This document shows, in pieces, positions 7,795 through 19,196 of a DNA stretch of 31,616 bases (positions are counted from its first letter, which is position 1; the number at the start of each line of letters is the position of its first letter). This stretch comes from Actinomycetes bacterium (lineage in GTDB: Bacteria > Actinomycetota > CALGFH01): contig JASLIH010000230.1 of the NCBI GenBank assembly GCA_030152105.1, positions 1 to 31,616 of the forward strand. Direction: 5' to 3'. The position numbers and the translations under genes were made by a program. The notes beneath the pieces are model-generated. The model searched no databases and was not told where the DNA came from. It saw only the letters and a list, made by a program, of their open reading frames with translations.

Positions 7795-8787
7795 ATGATC
7801 ATCGACTGCGCGGTCTACCAGGACGGGAAGCGCCGGCCGGGCGAGGTGGCCCTGCACGAGGCGTACGAGGCCGGGCACGCCGACAACGCCTTTGTCTGGA
7901 TCGGGCTGTACGAGCCGGACGAGGCGGAGTTCGACTCGGTCCGGCGCGAGTTCAACCTGCACGAGCTGGCCGTCGAGGACGCCATCAACGCCCACGAGCG
8001 GCCCAAGCTCGAGGTCTACGACGACACCCTGTTCGTGGTCCTCAAGACCGCCCGCTACGTCGACACCGACGACACGGTCGAGTTCGGCGAGATCATGCTC
8101 TTCATCGGCCGCCAGTTCGTGGTCGCGGTCCGCCACAAGCCGGCCAGCGCTCTCGGCGACGTCCGCAAGCAGATCGAGAGCCGGCCCGACCTGCTCCGCT
8201 TCGGCCCGGGGGCGGTGCTGTACGCCATCCTCGACCGGGTCGTCGACGACTACCAGCCGGTGGTCGACGGGCTCGACGAGGACGTCAAGGAGGTCGAGGG
8301 GGAGGTCTTCTCCCACGCCGGCACCAACCCGGCTGAGCGCATCTACCTGCTCAAGCGCGAGGTGATCGAGTTCCACCAGGCGGCGGCCCCGCTCACCGAG
8401 CCGCTCGACCGCCTGGTCCACAGCCTGGTCCCGGGGATGCACGGCGAGCTGGGCGAGTACTTCCGCGACATCCAGGACCATCTGCTGCGGGTGGTCGACA
8501 ACGTCAACGGCTTCCGCGAGCTGCTGACCAGCGTGCTCCAGGCCAACCTGACCCAGGTCGCCCTGCGCCAGAGCGAGATCGGCGTGCAGCAGAACGCCGA
8601 CATGCGCAAGATCTCGGCCTGGGTGGCCATCGTCGCCGTGCCGACGATGATCGCCGGGATCTACGGCATGAACTTCGAGTACATGCCCGAGCTGACCTGG
8701 ACCTTCGGCTACCCGCTGGCCCTGGCCGTGATGGCCGGGGCCTGCATCGTCCTGTACCGGGCCTTCCGCCGTAATGGCTGGCTCTGA
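7795..8787 (+). CDS. corA: CorA family magnesium/cobalt transport protein
   Basis: A 330-residue CorA-type channel. Residues 1 to about 240 form the cytoplasmic funnel, with the long acidic helices and willow-helix loop of the family (ELAVEDAINAHERPKLEVYDDTLFVVLK is typical). The two C-terminal membrane helices carry the hallmark YGMNF (GMN at 291-293) at the pore entrance, and the chain ends in a basic tail (FRRNGWL). It should form a pentamer in the inner membrane and admit hydrated Mg2+ (also Co2+/Ni2+) down the gradient, with acidic sites in the funnel sensing Mg2+. The start is ATG 7795, although the frame is open much further upstream inside the amidotransferase gene. It converges with the next gene 11 bases away. 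Confidence 0.93.
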   Translation: MIIDCAVYQDGKRRPGEVALHEAYEAGHADNAFVWIGLYEPDEAEFDSVRREFNLHELAVEDAINAHERPKLEVYDDTLFVVLKTARYVDTDDTVEFGEIMLFIGRQFVVAVRHKPASALGDVRKQIESRPDLLRFGPGAVLYAILDRVVDDYQPVVDGLDEDVKEVEGEVFSHAGTNPAERIYLLKREVIEFHQAAAPLTEPLDRLVHSLVPGMHGELGEYFRDIQDHLLRVVDNVNGFRELLTSVLQANLTQVALRQSEIGVQQNADMRKISAWVAIVAVPTMIAGIYGMNFEYMPELTWTFGYPLALAVMAGACIVLYRAFRRNGWL

Positions 8788-8798
8788 TTCGCGCTCGG

Positions 8799-9557
8799 TC
8801 AGGAGATGATCTCGACGAGGCGGACTGCCTCGCGCGGGCCCTTGACCGCCAGCTCGGCGACCTCGCCGATACCCCTGACGTAGTACTTGTTGTCCAGGAC
8901 CGCCGGTTCCAGGGCGTTGGTCTCGGCGGTCCGCAGGGCGTGGCGGAACGAGCCGTAGGGCACGGTGACCGGCGCGGAGCGGTCGATCACCTTGAACACA
9001 TCCTCGGCATGGCCCTGGTACCACTCCTGACGGAACTTGCGGCCGACCTGCGGGTGAGCCTGCATGAAGACCCCAGGCTGGGCGCCGTCGACCCCGGCGT
9101 GGAAGGACCCCTCAGTGCTGACGATGTTGCCGTGACGATCCAGCTCGGCGGTGTCCTCACCGAAGTACCAGACGTTGCCACAGCGGTCCTGGGCGTAGTA
9201 GTCACTGGTCCGCTCCTCCAGGACGTTGCTCAGGTACAGCCGGTCCTCCACCACCCGGGTGGTCACTCCGTCGATCTTCTTGGTTCGTGAGGTCGTGGCG
9301 ACCAGGTTCAGCGCCTTCTGGCCGTCCTTGGTGCCGGTGTAGACCAGGGTCCGGCCGGGCGTCAGGGGGAACCACGGGTTGGTGACGTCGGGGCTGAAGT
9401 CGGCCGGGTCGATGCGGGGATGGTAGCTCCGGCCGGGCCCGAACCTGGGCAGCTGGCAGGTGGCCGCCGCGCCGGCGCCCGCGGACGCCGGAACGAGCCC
9501 GATGACGGCGACCGCCAGGGCAGCCACACCCAGCAGCGTCCGCGCGCGTCTTGGCAT
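8799..9557 (-). CDS. Exported protein of unknown function
   Basis: A 252-residue secreted protein. The signal peptide MPRRARTLLGVAALAVAVIG and following residues end in an Ala-rich cleavage region near residue 30. The mature part begins near CQLPRF and contains NPWFPLTPGRTLVYTG, the landmark DRCGNVWYFGEDT, STEGSFHAGVDGAQPGV and, near the end, NKYYVRGIGEV. I recognise this set as a widespread bacterial family without assigned function. Two cysteines remain in the mature chain and could pair. Two ATGs lie six bases apart. The strong AAGGAG (9564-9569) touches the upstream one (9563) but sits six bases from ATG 9557, so 9557 is chosen. Expressed alone, it is convergent with corA and lies downstream of the ATP synthase operon. 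Confidence 0.7.
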   Translation of the reverse strand: MPRRARTLLGVAALAVAVIGLVPASAGAGAAATCQLPRFGPGRSYHPRIDPADFSPDVTNPWFPLTPGRTLVYTGTKDGQKALNLVATTSRTKKIDGVTTRVVEDRLYLSNVLEERTSDYYAQDRCGNVWYFGEDTAELDRHGNIVSTEGSFHAGVDGAQPGVFMQAHPQVGRKFRQEWYQGHAEDVFKVIDRSAPVTVPYGSFRHALRTAETNALEPAVLDNKYYVRGIGEVAELAVKGPREAVRLVEIIS

Positions 9558-9635
9558 CTGCATCTCCTTGGTCGCGGACCGCCGGCCGCCTGGCGCGGCC
9601 GACGTGCCCGGGAGATGCAGCTTGGGGCACCCTGC

Positions 9636-9673
9636 CTGAGCGGAACCTGAACGACGCTGAACGGCCGGCTCAG
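9636..9673 (-). terminator. Possible hairpin after atpC
   Basis: CTGAGC (9636-9641) and GCTCAG (9668-9673) form a six-base stem extended by GG/CC across a bulge, with a loop of about 26 bases, 20 bases past the atpC stop. There is no U-tract. It is a weak candidate for the end of the ATP synthase transcript. Confidence 0.2.
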
Positions 9674-9692
9674 CGGAGCGACCTGACGAGCG

Positions 9693-10091
9693 CTAGCTGT
9701 CGGCGACCCGCCTGCGGACGGCCGCTTTGGCCTGCTCCTCCCTGGCCTCGTCGAGGCGGTCCTCGGAGCGCAGCTCCTCGGCGCGCTGCTCGCGGGACTC
9801 CGCGGAGTCCTGGCCGAGCTCGTCCGAGAGCAGGGCGTGCTCGGCCAGGATGTCGACGCGGGTGATGTCGTCGTCGTGGGCCACGTGGAGGAAGCCGCCG
9901 TCCACCACCACCGCGGTGCGGCTGCCGCCGGCGTCGATGAACACCGGCCCCACGGCCAGGGCGGCCAGCAGGGGCGCGTGGCCGGGGAGCACGCCGAGGT
10001 CGCCGTCCACCCCGCGGGCGGTGACGAAGTCGGCCTCGCCGGCCCACACCTCGCGCTCGGGGGTGACCAGGTGGACCTCCAGGCCGGCCAC
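9693..10091 (-). CDS. atpC: F1Fo ATP synthase subunit epsilon
   Basis: A 132-residue epsilon subunit, part of the F1 central stalk with gamma. The N-terminal beta-sandwich (about 1-85) carries the family landmark GDLGVLPGHAPLLAAL, and a charged two-helix region follows (about 88-132, rich in Glu/Arg). In bacterial enzymes the C-terminal helices can extend and inhibit ATP hydrolysis. Whether they do so here cannot be read. The start is GTG 10091, two bases after the atpD stop. It is the last gene of the operon, in the usual position. Confidence 0.95.
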   Translation of the reverse strand: MAGLEVHLVTPEREVWAGEADFVTARGVDGDLGVLPGHAPLLAALAVGPVFIDAGGSRTAVVVDGGFLHVAHDDDITRVDILAEHALLSDELGQDSAESREQRAEELRSEDRLDEAREEQAKAAVRRRVADS

Positions 10092-10093
10092 GG

Positions 10094-12437
<2,344 letters not shown>

Positions 12438-12440
12438 CGG

Positions 12441-14123
12441 TCAGGGACTCGGGGCCGAGGAGCGGCCGGCCGGGCCGGCCTCGGCCTCGAACTCCTGGGG
12501 GCTGCGCCGGTAGCGCTTGACCGAGTCCTGCCCCTCCTCGCCCTCGCCCATCGGGTCGGCGTCCTTCTCCTTGGGCGCCGCGCGCTCGCCCGACGGCCGG
12601 AAGCGGCTCTTGAACTGCTCGACGGCGGCTTTGAGCTTGGCCTCGACCTCGTCGGGCAGGGTGCCTTCGTTGCGGATGTGCTCGCCGACGTCGGGATGGC
12701 TGGCGTCCATGAACTCGAGCAGCTCGGCCTCGAAGCGCTGCACGTCCTCGACCGGGATGTCGTCCAGGTAGCCGTTGCCCCCGGCCCAGATGGAGATGAC
12801 CTGCTTCTCGACCGGGACCGGCTGGTACTGGCCCTGCTTGAGCAGCTCGACCATGCGGGCGCCCCGCTCCAGCTGGTCCCGGGACGCCTTGTCGAGGTCG
12901 GAGGAGAACAGGGCGAACGCCTCAAGGGCCCGGTACTGGGCCAGGTCGATGCGCAGGGTGCCCGCGACCTGGCGCATGGCCTTGATCTGAGCGCTGCCAC
13001 CGACCCGCGAGACCGAGGTACCGACGTTGATGGCCGGCCGGACGCCCTGGTTGAACAGGTCGGCCTCGAGGTAGATCTGGCCGTCGGTGATGGAGATGAC
13101 GTTGGTCGGGATGTAGGCCGAGATGTCGTTGCCCTTGGTCTCGATGATCGGCAGGCCGGTCAGCGAGCCGCCGCCCAGCTCGTTGGAGAGCTTGGCGCAG
13201 CGCTCCAGCAGCCGCGAGTGGAGGTAGAAGACGTCGCCCGGGTAGGCCTCGCGGCCGGCCGGGCGGCGCAGCAGCAGGGAGATCTCGCGGTAGGCCTCGG
13301 CCTGCTTGGAGAGGTCGTCGAACACGATCAGGGCGTGCTCGCCCTTGTACATCCAGTGCTGGCCCATGGCCGAGCCGGCGTAGGGGGCGATGTACTTGAA
13401 GGAGGCCGGCAGGTCGGCCGGGGCGCTCACGACCACGGTGTACTCCAGCGCCCCGTTCTCCTCGAGGGCGCCGACGAACTCGCGCACGGTGGTGGCCTTC
13501 TGGCCGATGGCCACGTAGATGCACTTGACCTGCTTGTCGGTGCCCCAGTGCTGGCGCTGGTTGATGATCGTGTCCAGGCAGACGGCGCTCTTGCCGGTCT
13601 TCTGGTCGCCGATGATCAGCTCGCGCTGGCCCCGGCCGATGTTGGTCATGGCGTCGATCGCCTTGATGCCGGTCTCCAGCGGCTCCTTGACCGGCTGGCG
13701 CTGCACCACCGTCGGGGCCTGGAGCTCGAGGGCCCGGGTGGCCTCGGACTCGATGTCGCCAAAGCCGTCGAGCGGGCGGCCGAGCGGGTCGACCACGCGG
13801 CCGAGGAAGCCGTCGCCGACCGGCACCGACAGGACCCGGCCGGTGTGCTTGACCTCGTCGCCCTCCTCGATCCCGGAGGCGTCGCCGAAGACCACGCAGC
13901 CGATCTCGCGCACGTCCAGGTTGAGGGCCATGCCGAGCAGGCCGCCGGGGAACTCGAGCAGCTCCAGGGCCATGGTCGACGGCATGCCCTCGACCCGGGC
14001 GATCCCGTCGCCGGTCTCGGTGACCCGGCCGACCTCCTCCCGGGTCACCGTCGGCCGGAACGACTCCACGTGCTTCTTGAGCGCGGCCGCGATGTCGTCC
14101 GGCCTGATCGAAAGTTCGGTCAT
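12441..14123 (-). CDS. atpA: F1Fo ATP synthase subunit alpha, with long C-terminal tail
   Basis: A 560-residue non-catalytic subunit of F1. The N-terminal beta-barrel is followed by the P-loop GDQKTGKS (172-179), and the arginine finger R373 lies in SVSRVGGSA. The canonical fold ends near residue 508. About 52 further residues are charged and low in complexity, with an acidic stretch (520-533) then a basic one (DSVKRYRRS, 533-541). Mycobacterial alpha has a tail in the same place that suppresses ATP hydrolysis, and the similarity may be functional. ATG 14123 has GAAGGGG about six bases upstream. It lies between atpH (35 bases) and atpG (3 bases). Confidence 0.97.
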   Translation of the reverse strand: MTELSIRPDDIAAALKKHVESFRPTVTREEVGRVTETGDGIARVEGMPSTMALELLEFPGGLLGMALNLDVREIGCVVFGDASGIEEGDEVKHTGRVLSVPVGDGFLGRVVDPLGRPLDGFGDIESEATRALELQAPTVVQRQPVKEPLETGIKAIDAMTNIGRGQRELIIGDQKTGKSAVCLDTIINQRQHWGTDKQVKCIYVAIGQKATTVREFVGALEENGALEYTVVVSAPADLPASFKYIAPYAGSAMGQHWMYKGEHALIVFDDLSKQAEAYREISLLLRRPAGREAYPGDVFYLHSRLLERCAKLSNELGGGSLTGLPIIETKGNDISAYIPTNVISITDGQIYLEADLFNQGVRPAINVGTSVSRVGGSAQIKAMRQVAGTLRIDLAQYRALEAFALFSSDLDKASRDQLERGARMVELLKQGQYQPVPVEKQVISIWAGGNGYLDDIPVEDVQRFEAELLEFMDASHPDVGEHIRNEGTLPDEVEAKLKAAVEQFKSRFRPSGERAAPKEKDADPMGEGEEGQDSVKRYRRSPQEFEAEAGPAGRSSAPSP

Positions 14124-14158
14124 GTCTTGCCCCTTCGCTCTCTGGTCTCAGGCCTGAC

Positions 14159-14980
14159 TCAAGCGACCCCGAGGGCCTCGCGGGCCTGCTCGAGGCGGCT
14201 GCGGATGCTGCCGTCGAACAGCTCGTCGCCGACCCGGACGACCACTGAGCCCAAAATAGCTTCGTCCACGGTGACCTGCAGCACCACGGGCTTCCCGAGC
14301 ACCCGGGTCAGGGCCTCGGCCAGCCGGGCCTGGCGCTCGCTGTCGAGCTCGACGGCGCTGCGGACCTCGGCCACCACCCGGTTGCGGCGGGCCGCCGCCG
14401 CCTCGGCCCACTGCTTGGCCAGGGTGTCCAGGTCGTGGCCCTCGTACAGCTCGACCACCAGGTCGGCCAGGGCGGCGGTGCGGCCGCCGACCCGGCCGTC
14501 GAGCAGGTCGGCGACCAGCGCCCGCTTGTTCTCCACGGGCAGACCGGGATTGGTAAGGGCCGAGCGCACCTGCGGATGCTCCTCGACCAGGGTGCCGACG
14601 AAGAACAGCTCGTCCTCGAGCTGCCCCAGCTGGCCGGCCTTGTCGGCGGCGGTGATGGCGGCCATGGCGGCGAGGCCGGCCAGCAGGGCCGGGAAGTCGC
14701 GCAGCCGGACCCTCTGCCTGGTGGCCGCGGTGGCCAGCAGCTCGACGGTGGTCTGGTCCAGCCGTCCCCCGCCGAGCTCGGTGAGCAGGGCCCGCTTGGG
14801 CTCTGGCGACAGCCCGGGGTCGGCCAGGGCCTTGCGCAGCCGCACCTGGTGGACGAGCAGCCGGGCGAACTGCTCGAGCTCGTTCTCGACCTGGTCGATG
14901 GCCCGCCGGCCGCGGCCGGCCGCCTCGTCGAGCAGCGCCTGGGCGTGGGTGGCCAGCGCCTGGTTAACCTCCGTCGCCAT
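14159..14980 (-). CDS. atpH: F1Fo ATP synthase subunit delta
   Basis: A 273-residue peripheral-stalk subunit that ties the b subunits to the top of the alpha3beta3 ring. It is longer than the roughly 180 residues of proteobacterial delta. It is close to the long actinobacterial form, with the extra helical part at the N-terminus and the OSCP-like domain in the C-terminal half (VVAEVRSAVELDSERQARLAEAL and VLQVTVDEAILGSVVVRVGD are typical). Unlike mycobacteria, it is not fused to a b domain. ATG 14980 is used. GTG 14986 with GAGGTGG upstream is an equally possible start. Either way the gene overlaps the end of atpF by about 20 bases, implying coupling. Confidence 0.93.
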   Translation of the reverse strand: MATEVNQALATHAQALLDEAAGRGRRAIDQVENELEQFARLLVHQVRLRKALADPGLSPEPKRALLTELGGGRLDQTTVELLATAATRQRVRLRDFPALLAGLAAMAAITAADKAGQLGQLEDELFFVGTLVEEHPQVRSALTNPGLPVENKRALVADLLDGRVGGRTAALADLVVELYEGHDLDTLAKQWAEAAAARRNRVVAEVRSAVELDSERQARLAEALTRVLGKPVVLQVTVDEAILGSVVVRVGDELFDGSIRSRLEQAREALGVA

Positions 14981-15566
14981 CGCCACCCTGGTCCACCTCG
15001 CGCCGGCCGGTCATGGCGCCGGCCTGGGCCTGGGTGCCGAGCTCGTCGATGTACTCGTCGACCAGGCGCAGCTGGCGCTCCCGGTCCAGCGAGTCGCCGA
15101 CCACCCGGGTGGCCAGCTCGACGGCCAGCGTGCCGACCTCGTTGCGGAGCTGGCGGATGGCCTGGTCACGCTCGGCCCGGATGGCCTGGCGGGCCCGGTC
15201 GAGCTCCCGGCCGGCGTCGGTCTCGGCCTTGGCCAGCAGGTCGCGGCGGACCCGCTCGGCGTTGGACCGGGCCTCCTCCAGGATCCGCTGGGTCTCGTCC
15301 TCGGCGTCGCGCAGCCGCCGCCGGTAGTGCTCCAGCAGCTGCTCGGCCTCCTCGCGCTCGCGCTCGGCCTGCTCGAGCTTGCCCTCGATGTTGGCCCGGC
15401 GGTCCTTGTAGGCCTTGTTGATCGAGGGAAAGACCGTCCGGTACATGAGGAACAGCAGGAGCAGGAAGGCGATCGTGCCCCAGACGAGCTCGTTGGTGGC
15501 CGGGAAGATGGGGTTGCGGCTCTCTTCCTGGGCCGCCTCCTGGGCGAGGAGATAGGCGAGATGCAC
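14964..15566 (-). CDS. atpF: F1Fo ATP synthase subunit b
   Basis: A 200-residue peripheral-stalk subunit. One membrane helix (about 27-47, VWGTIAFLLLLFLMY) follows a short outer N-terminus. The remainder to about residue 175 is a continuous charged Arg/Glu/Ala coiled coil, then a flexible Gly/Asp tail. Two copies should reach from the a subunit in the membrane to delta. The start is GTG 15566 with GGAGGG just upstream. It lies 11 bases after the atpE stop. Confidence 0.95.
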   Translation of the reverse strand: MHLAYLLAQEAAQEESRNPIFPATNELVWGTIAFLLLLFLMYRTVFPSINKAYKDRRANIEGKLEQAEREREEAEQLLEHYRRRLRDAEDETQRILEEARSNAERVRRDLLAKAETDAGRELDRARQAIRAERDQAIRQLRNEVGTLAVELATRVVGDSLDRERQLRLVDEYIDELGTQAQAGAMTGRREVDQGGDGDGG

Positions 15567-15577
15567 GTGCCCTCCCT

Positions 15578-16649
<1,072 letters not shown>

Positions 16650-16659
16650 GGTCGCTCCC

Positions 16660-16875
16660 TCAGCTGGCGCCGTAGCGCTTGATGATCAGGTAGAAGGCCC
16701 CGGCCATCCCGACCAGGACGCCGACCGCGACCAGGAACCGGGTGCCGAGCCACCGGTCGAGCAGCCAGCCGATCCCGCCCCAGGCGAGCACGCCGGCGAC
16801 CAGGGTGCCGATGATCGACCAGACCATCTCGGCACCGCGGCCGGAGGGCTCCCGTTCCGGGCCTGAATCGCTCAT
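16660..16875 (-). CDS. AtpZ/AtpI-type small membrane protein
   Basis: A 71-residue protein with two membrane helices (about 18-38 and 43-65) joined by LLDRWLGT. The pattern GGIGWLLDRWLGT followed by a Gly/Ala-rich helix and IIKRYG is typical of the AtpZ (F0F1-ATPase-associated, AtpI-like) family encoded at the head of atp operons. Members help c-ring assembly or carry Mg2+/Ca2+ in some bacteria. No Shine-Dalgarno precedes ATG 16875, but TAGATT sits nine bases upstream, so an internal leaderless promoter is possible. It is separate from the longer AtpI-like protein encoded just upstream. Confidence 0.75.
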   Translation of the reverse strand: MSDSGPEREPSGRGAEMVWSIIGTLVAGVLAWGGIGWLLDRWLGTRFLVAVGVLVGMAGAFYLIIKRYGAS

Positions 16876-16884
16876 GGGCGGGCG

Positions 16885-16890
16885 AATCTA
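16885..16890 (-). promoter_or_regulatory. -10-like element upstream of the AtpZ gene
   Basis: On the minus strand TAGATT ends nine bases before ATG 16875. The intervening bases are C/G only, with no ribosome site. It lies in the 15-base gap after the atpI stop and could give atpZ-atpC a second transcription start. Confidence 0.35.
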
Positions 16891-17286
16891 TCATCGCGGC
16901 CCCGCCTTCTTCTCATCGGTGACCACATAGGGGATGCGGGCCCGCATGGCGAAGCGGATCTCGGCCGCCAGGTAGACCACGGTCCCGGCGACCAGGGCGA
17001 GGGCGAAGGCCTCCCGGTCGAAGGCGGTCGTGTCCCTGAGCAGGAACAGCAGCAGCCCGATGACGGTCATCTTGAAGGCGAAGGTCAGCACGGCCGCCGG
17101 CAGCATCAGCTCGGGCTGGACCCGGCCGGCCGCCCCCACCGCGAGCAGGGTGGCCGAGAAGAAGGCGATCGCCAGGACCAGCCCGAAGGCGGCGCCCAGG
17201 ACCCCCTTGGAGCCGGCCGCCCACCAGGCCAGGCCGAGGACGACGGGCGCGGCCGCCGCGGTGGCGAGCGCCGCCCCGCGGGCCAT
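16891..17286 (-). CDS. atpI: ATP synthase protein I-like membrane protein
   Basis: A 131-residue protein with four predicted membrane helices (about 6-25, 29-48, 57-80, 88-108) and a basic C-terminal end (RARIPYVVTDEKKAGPR). Size, topology and position at the head of the atp operon match actinobacterial AtpI, a non-essential factor thought to aid c-ring assembly. ATG 17286 is chosen because AGGAGG lies five bases upstream. GTG 17304 and an open frame to 17430 would add non-hydrophobic residues. First gene of the operon as I read it. Confidence 0.75.
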   Translation of the reverse strand: MARGAALATAAAAPVVLGLAWWAAGSKGVLGAAFGLVLAIAFFSATLLAVGAAGRVQPELMLPAAVLTFAFKMTVIGLLLFLLRDTTAFDREAFALALVAGTVVYLAAEIRFAMRARIPYVVTDEKKAGPR

Positions 17287-17392
17287 GCGCACCTCCTCGG
17301 TCACCGCACACCCGCCTCTCGAGACAACTCGTTCCACGCAGGACGGACCGGCCGCTGGTCGCGGCGCCGCCCCGGCGTGGAAGTGGACGGTG

Positions 17393-17398
17393 AATCTA
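17393..17398 (-). promoter_or_regulatory. Candidate -10 element of the atp operon
   Basis: On the minus strand TAGATT (17398-17393) fits TANNNT and would start transcription about 100 bases before ATG 17286. No good -35 is seen at 17 bases. The 185-base gap (17287-17471) is shared with the divergent lipoprotein gene. Confidence 0.3.
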
Positions 17399-17471
17399 CC
17401 AGGCGCCACCGCAGGCGGCCAGCAGGCCAAGGCCCCTTCAGCGGCCCCGCGGCCCTGCCGACACAGGGGAG

Positions 17472-18011
17472 GTGAGACCAGGCCTCGTCGCCGTCGCCCT
17501 GCTCGTCCTGCTGGCCGCCTGCGGTGGCACCGGGCGGCCCTCGCCGGCCCCGGACCGGGACGAGCTGGTCGGCACCGCCGACGTCGAGCGCCTCCTGGTC
17601 AGCACCCAGAAGCGCAAGAGCCCCTCGCTCCGGGTGGGCACGGCCACCTGCCCCGACCAGGTCCGCCTGGCCAACGGCACCATGTTCACCTGCACCGTCC
17701 AGATCGAGGGCGTGCCCGCCCCCTACTCGGTCACCCTCCGCGACGTCGACGCCGCCGGCACCGGCGGCCGCTTCGCCCTCGAGCCGGCCAAGCCGATCAT
17801 CGACGTCACCCGCATCGTCAGCCTGATCCGCCGCGAGCTCCAGCCGACCGCCCGCGCCGCCACCGTCCGCTGCGGCGCCCCCGGCGCCCCCAAGGTCCGC
17901 GTGGTCGAGGTCGGGGGCAGCATCGGCTGCACCATCACCCTGGGCCACGCCGTCCAGAAGGTCACCGCCGTGGTCAAGGACCTGAAGGGCACGGTCGTCG
18001 TCCGAGGCTGA
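17472..18011 (+). CDS. Lipoprotein with two DUF4333-like repeats
   Basis: A 179-residue predicted lipoprotein. A short signal sequence ends in the lipobox LLAAC, so C17 should be lipidated and the protein anchored outside the membrane. Two similar modules follow, at about 50-105 and 125-178. Each has a Cys, then a Gly-x-x-hydrophobic segment with a second Cys (TCPDQV..TMFTC; RCGAPG..SIGC) and ends in a V-x-V-x-D strand, which is the DUF4333 pattern of actinobacterial exported proteins. The paired cysteines probably form one disulfide per module. GTG 17472 follows AGGGGAG almost without spacing, which is unusual. No function is known. It sits divergently in front of the ATP synthase operon and 64 bases before a second exported protein. 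Confidence 0.7.
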   Translation: MRPGLVAVALLVLLAACGGTGRPSPAPDRDELVGTADVERLLVSTQKRKSPSLRVGTATCPDQVRLANGTMFTCTVQIEGVPAPYSVTLRDVDAAGTGGRFALEPAKPIIDVTRIVSLIRRELQPTARAATVRCGAPGAPKVRVVEVGGSIGCTITLGHAVQKVTAVVKDLKGTVVVRG

Positions 18012-18034
18012 CCAGCCCCCCTTGCCTGCGTTGC

Positions 18035-18040
18035 TAGAAT
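18035..18040 (+). promoter_or_regulatory. -10-like element before the exported protein at 18076
   Basis: GCTAGAAT contains a good extended -10 (TAGAAT). Transcription would start near 18047, leaving about 30 leader bases that include GGGGGAG at 18060-18066, nine bases before ATG 18076. Confidence 0.4.
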
Positions 18041-18075
18041 GCTCCCCTATCCGCCACACGGGGGAGATGGTGCGA

Positions 18076-19191
18076 ATGCGACGGCGCCTCCTGACCATTC
18101 TGTCCATCGCCCTCGTGGTGGGCGCGCTGACCGCGCCGGCACGGGCGGCCGTCGGCCCCACCACGGTGGTCCAGGTCGGCTGCGACTTCGCCGACGTGAC
18201 CGCCGACGCGGTGGTCACCTCCGGCGGCCTGACCCGCGGGTTCGTGTCCTTCCACGGCGGGGGGTGCGCGGACGTCGGCCTGATCTTCTACTTCGAGGGC
18301 AGTGGCAGCACCTGGACCAGGGCCCAGAGCCCCCTGCGGGGGCGGGTGCTGGCCGCCGCCGACGACGGCAGCTCCACCTTCCTGCTGTACCAGTCCTCCA
18401 GCGGCGTCTGGGTCGCCAAGCGGCCCCACACCGGCGGCCTGGTCAACGTCCAGCGCATCTCCACCAGGGCCCTGGGCGGCGCCGTCTTCTCCGCCGGCGA
18501 CCTGGTCGCCTTCACCGACCAGTGGTGGGCGGTCTGGACCGAGCAGGTCGGCCCCACCGAGTTCGCCCCCCAGAAGCTGTTCCAGAGCAAGACCATCGGC
18601 GCCGGCGACTGCATCGACCCGATCGTCAAGCAGCAGATCACCGTCAACCTGTCGCTCGACGACGAGCATCCCTCGATCGTGCTCAAGCCGGCCAGCGCCG
18701 GGGCCAGCGGGGCCGACCTGTTCTTCGCCCGCACCAACGGCGAGGTGGGGACCTCCGGGCACATCTGGCGGGGCGCGGCCGGCTGCGACGCCGACTGGAC
18801 CTTCCGCCAGCTCTCCTTCGCCGGCCAGATCGACCTCAACCCCGACGCGTCGCGTTCGGGGGTGGGCAACAACCACGTCGTCTTCCAGCGGGACGGGTCC
18901 CACATCGTGTACCTGAACAACAGCTCGGGGACCTACCGCGGCCGCCAGTTCGCCACCCCGGGGGTGGAGCCGCGGGTGACGACCTCCCAGGGCGTGGTGT
19001 TCGTGGCCTTCCGGGACTTCCGCCAGCACCCGTTCGTGGCCATCTTCCGGTCCGGGGCCTGGTCGGGCCGTGACCTGACCCCGGGGGCGGGCGGGCAGCT
19101 GGTGCTGGCCGTGACGGCCAGCGGCGGGCGCGGCACCGTCCTGGCGGCCAGCTTCAGCAGCCACCGGCTGTACGCCGTGGCCGACCTGTAG
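18076..19191 (+). CDS. Exported protein, repetitive beta-rich, unknown function
   Basis: A 371-residue secreted protein. The signal peptide (about 1-24) is MRRRLLTILSIALVVGALTA followed by PARA. The mature chain has repeated short strands with aromatic and Gly/Ser turns (SGSTWTRAQ, SSGVWVAKR, QWWAVWTEQ, GVVFVAFRDFRQHPFVAIFRSGAW), which suggests a beta-propeller or sialidase-like repeat architecture. No catalytic motif is recognised. Four cysteines lie in the mature part. ATG 18076 is chosen for its Shine-Dalgarno spacing. ATG 18067 and GTG 18070 are too close to GGGGGAG. It is convergent with wecA, five bases apart. Confidence 0.6.
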   Translation: MRRRLLTILSIALVVGALTAPARAAVGPTTVVQVGCDFADVTADAVVTSGGLTRGFVSFHGGGCADVGLIFYFEGSGSTWTRAQSPLRGRVLAAADDGSSTFLLYQSSSGVWVAKRPHTGGLVNVQRISTRALGGAVFSAGDLVAFTDQWWAVWTEQVGPTEFAPQKLFQSKTIGAGDCIDPIVKQQITVNLSLDDEHPSIVLKPASAGASGADLFFARTNGEVGTSGHIWRGAAGCDADWTFRQLSFAGQIDLNPDASRSGVGNNHVVFQRDGSHIVYLNNSSGTYRGRQFATPGVEPRVTTSQGVVFVAFRDFRQHPFVAIFRSGAWSGRDLTPGAGGQLVLAVTASGGRGTVLAASFSSHRLYAVADL

Positions 19192-19196
19192 CCCCC

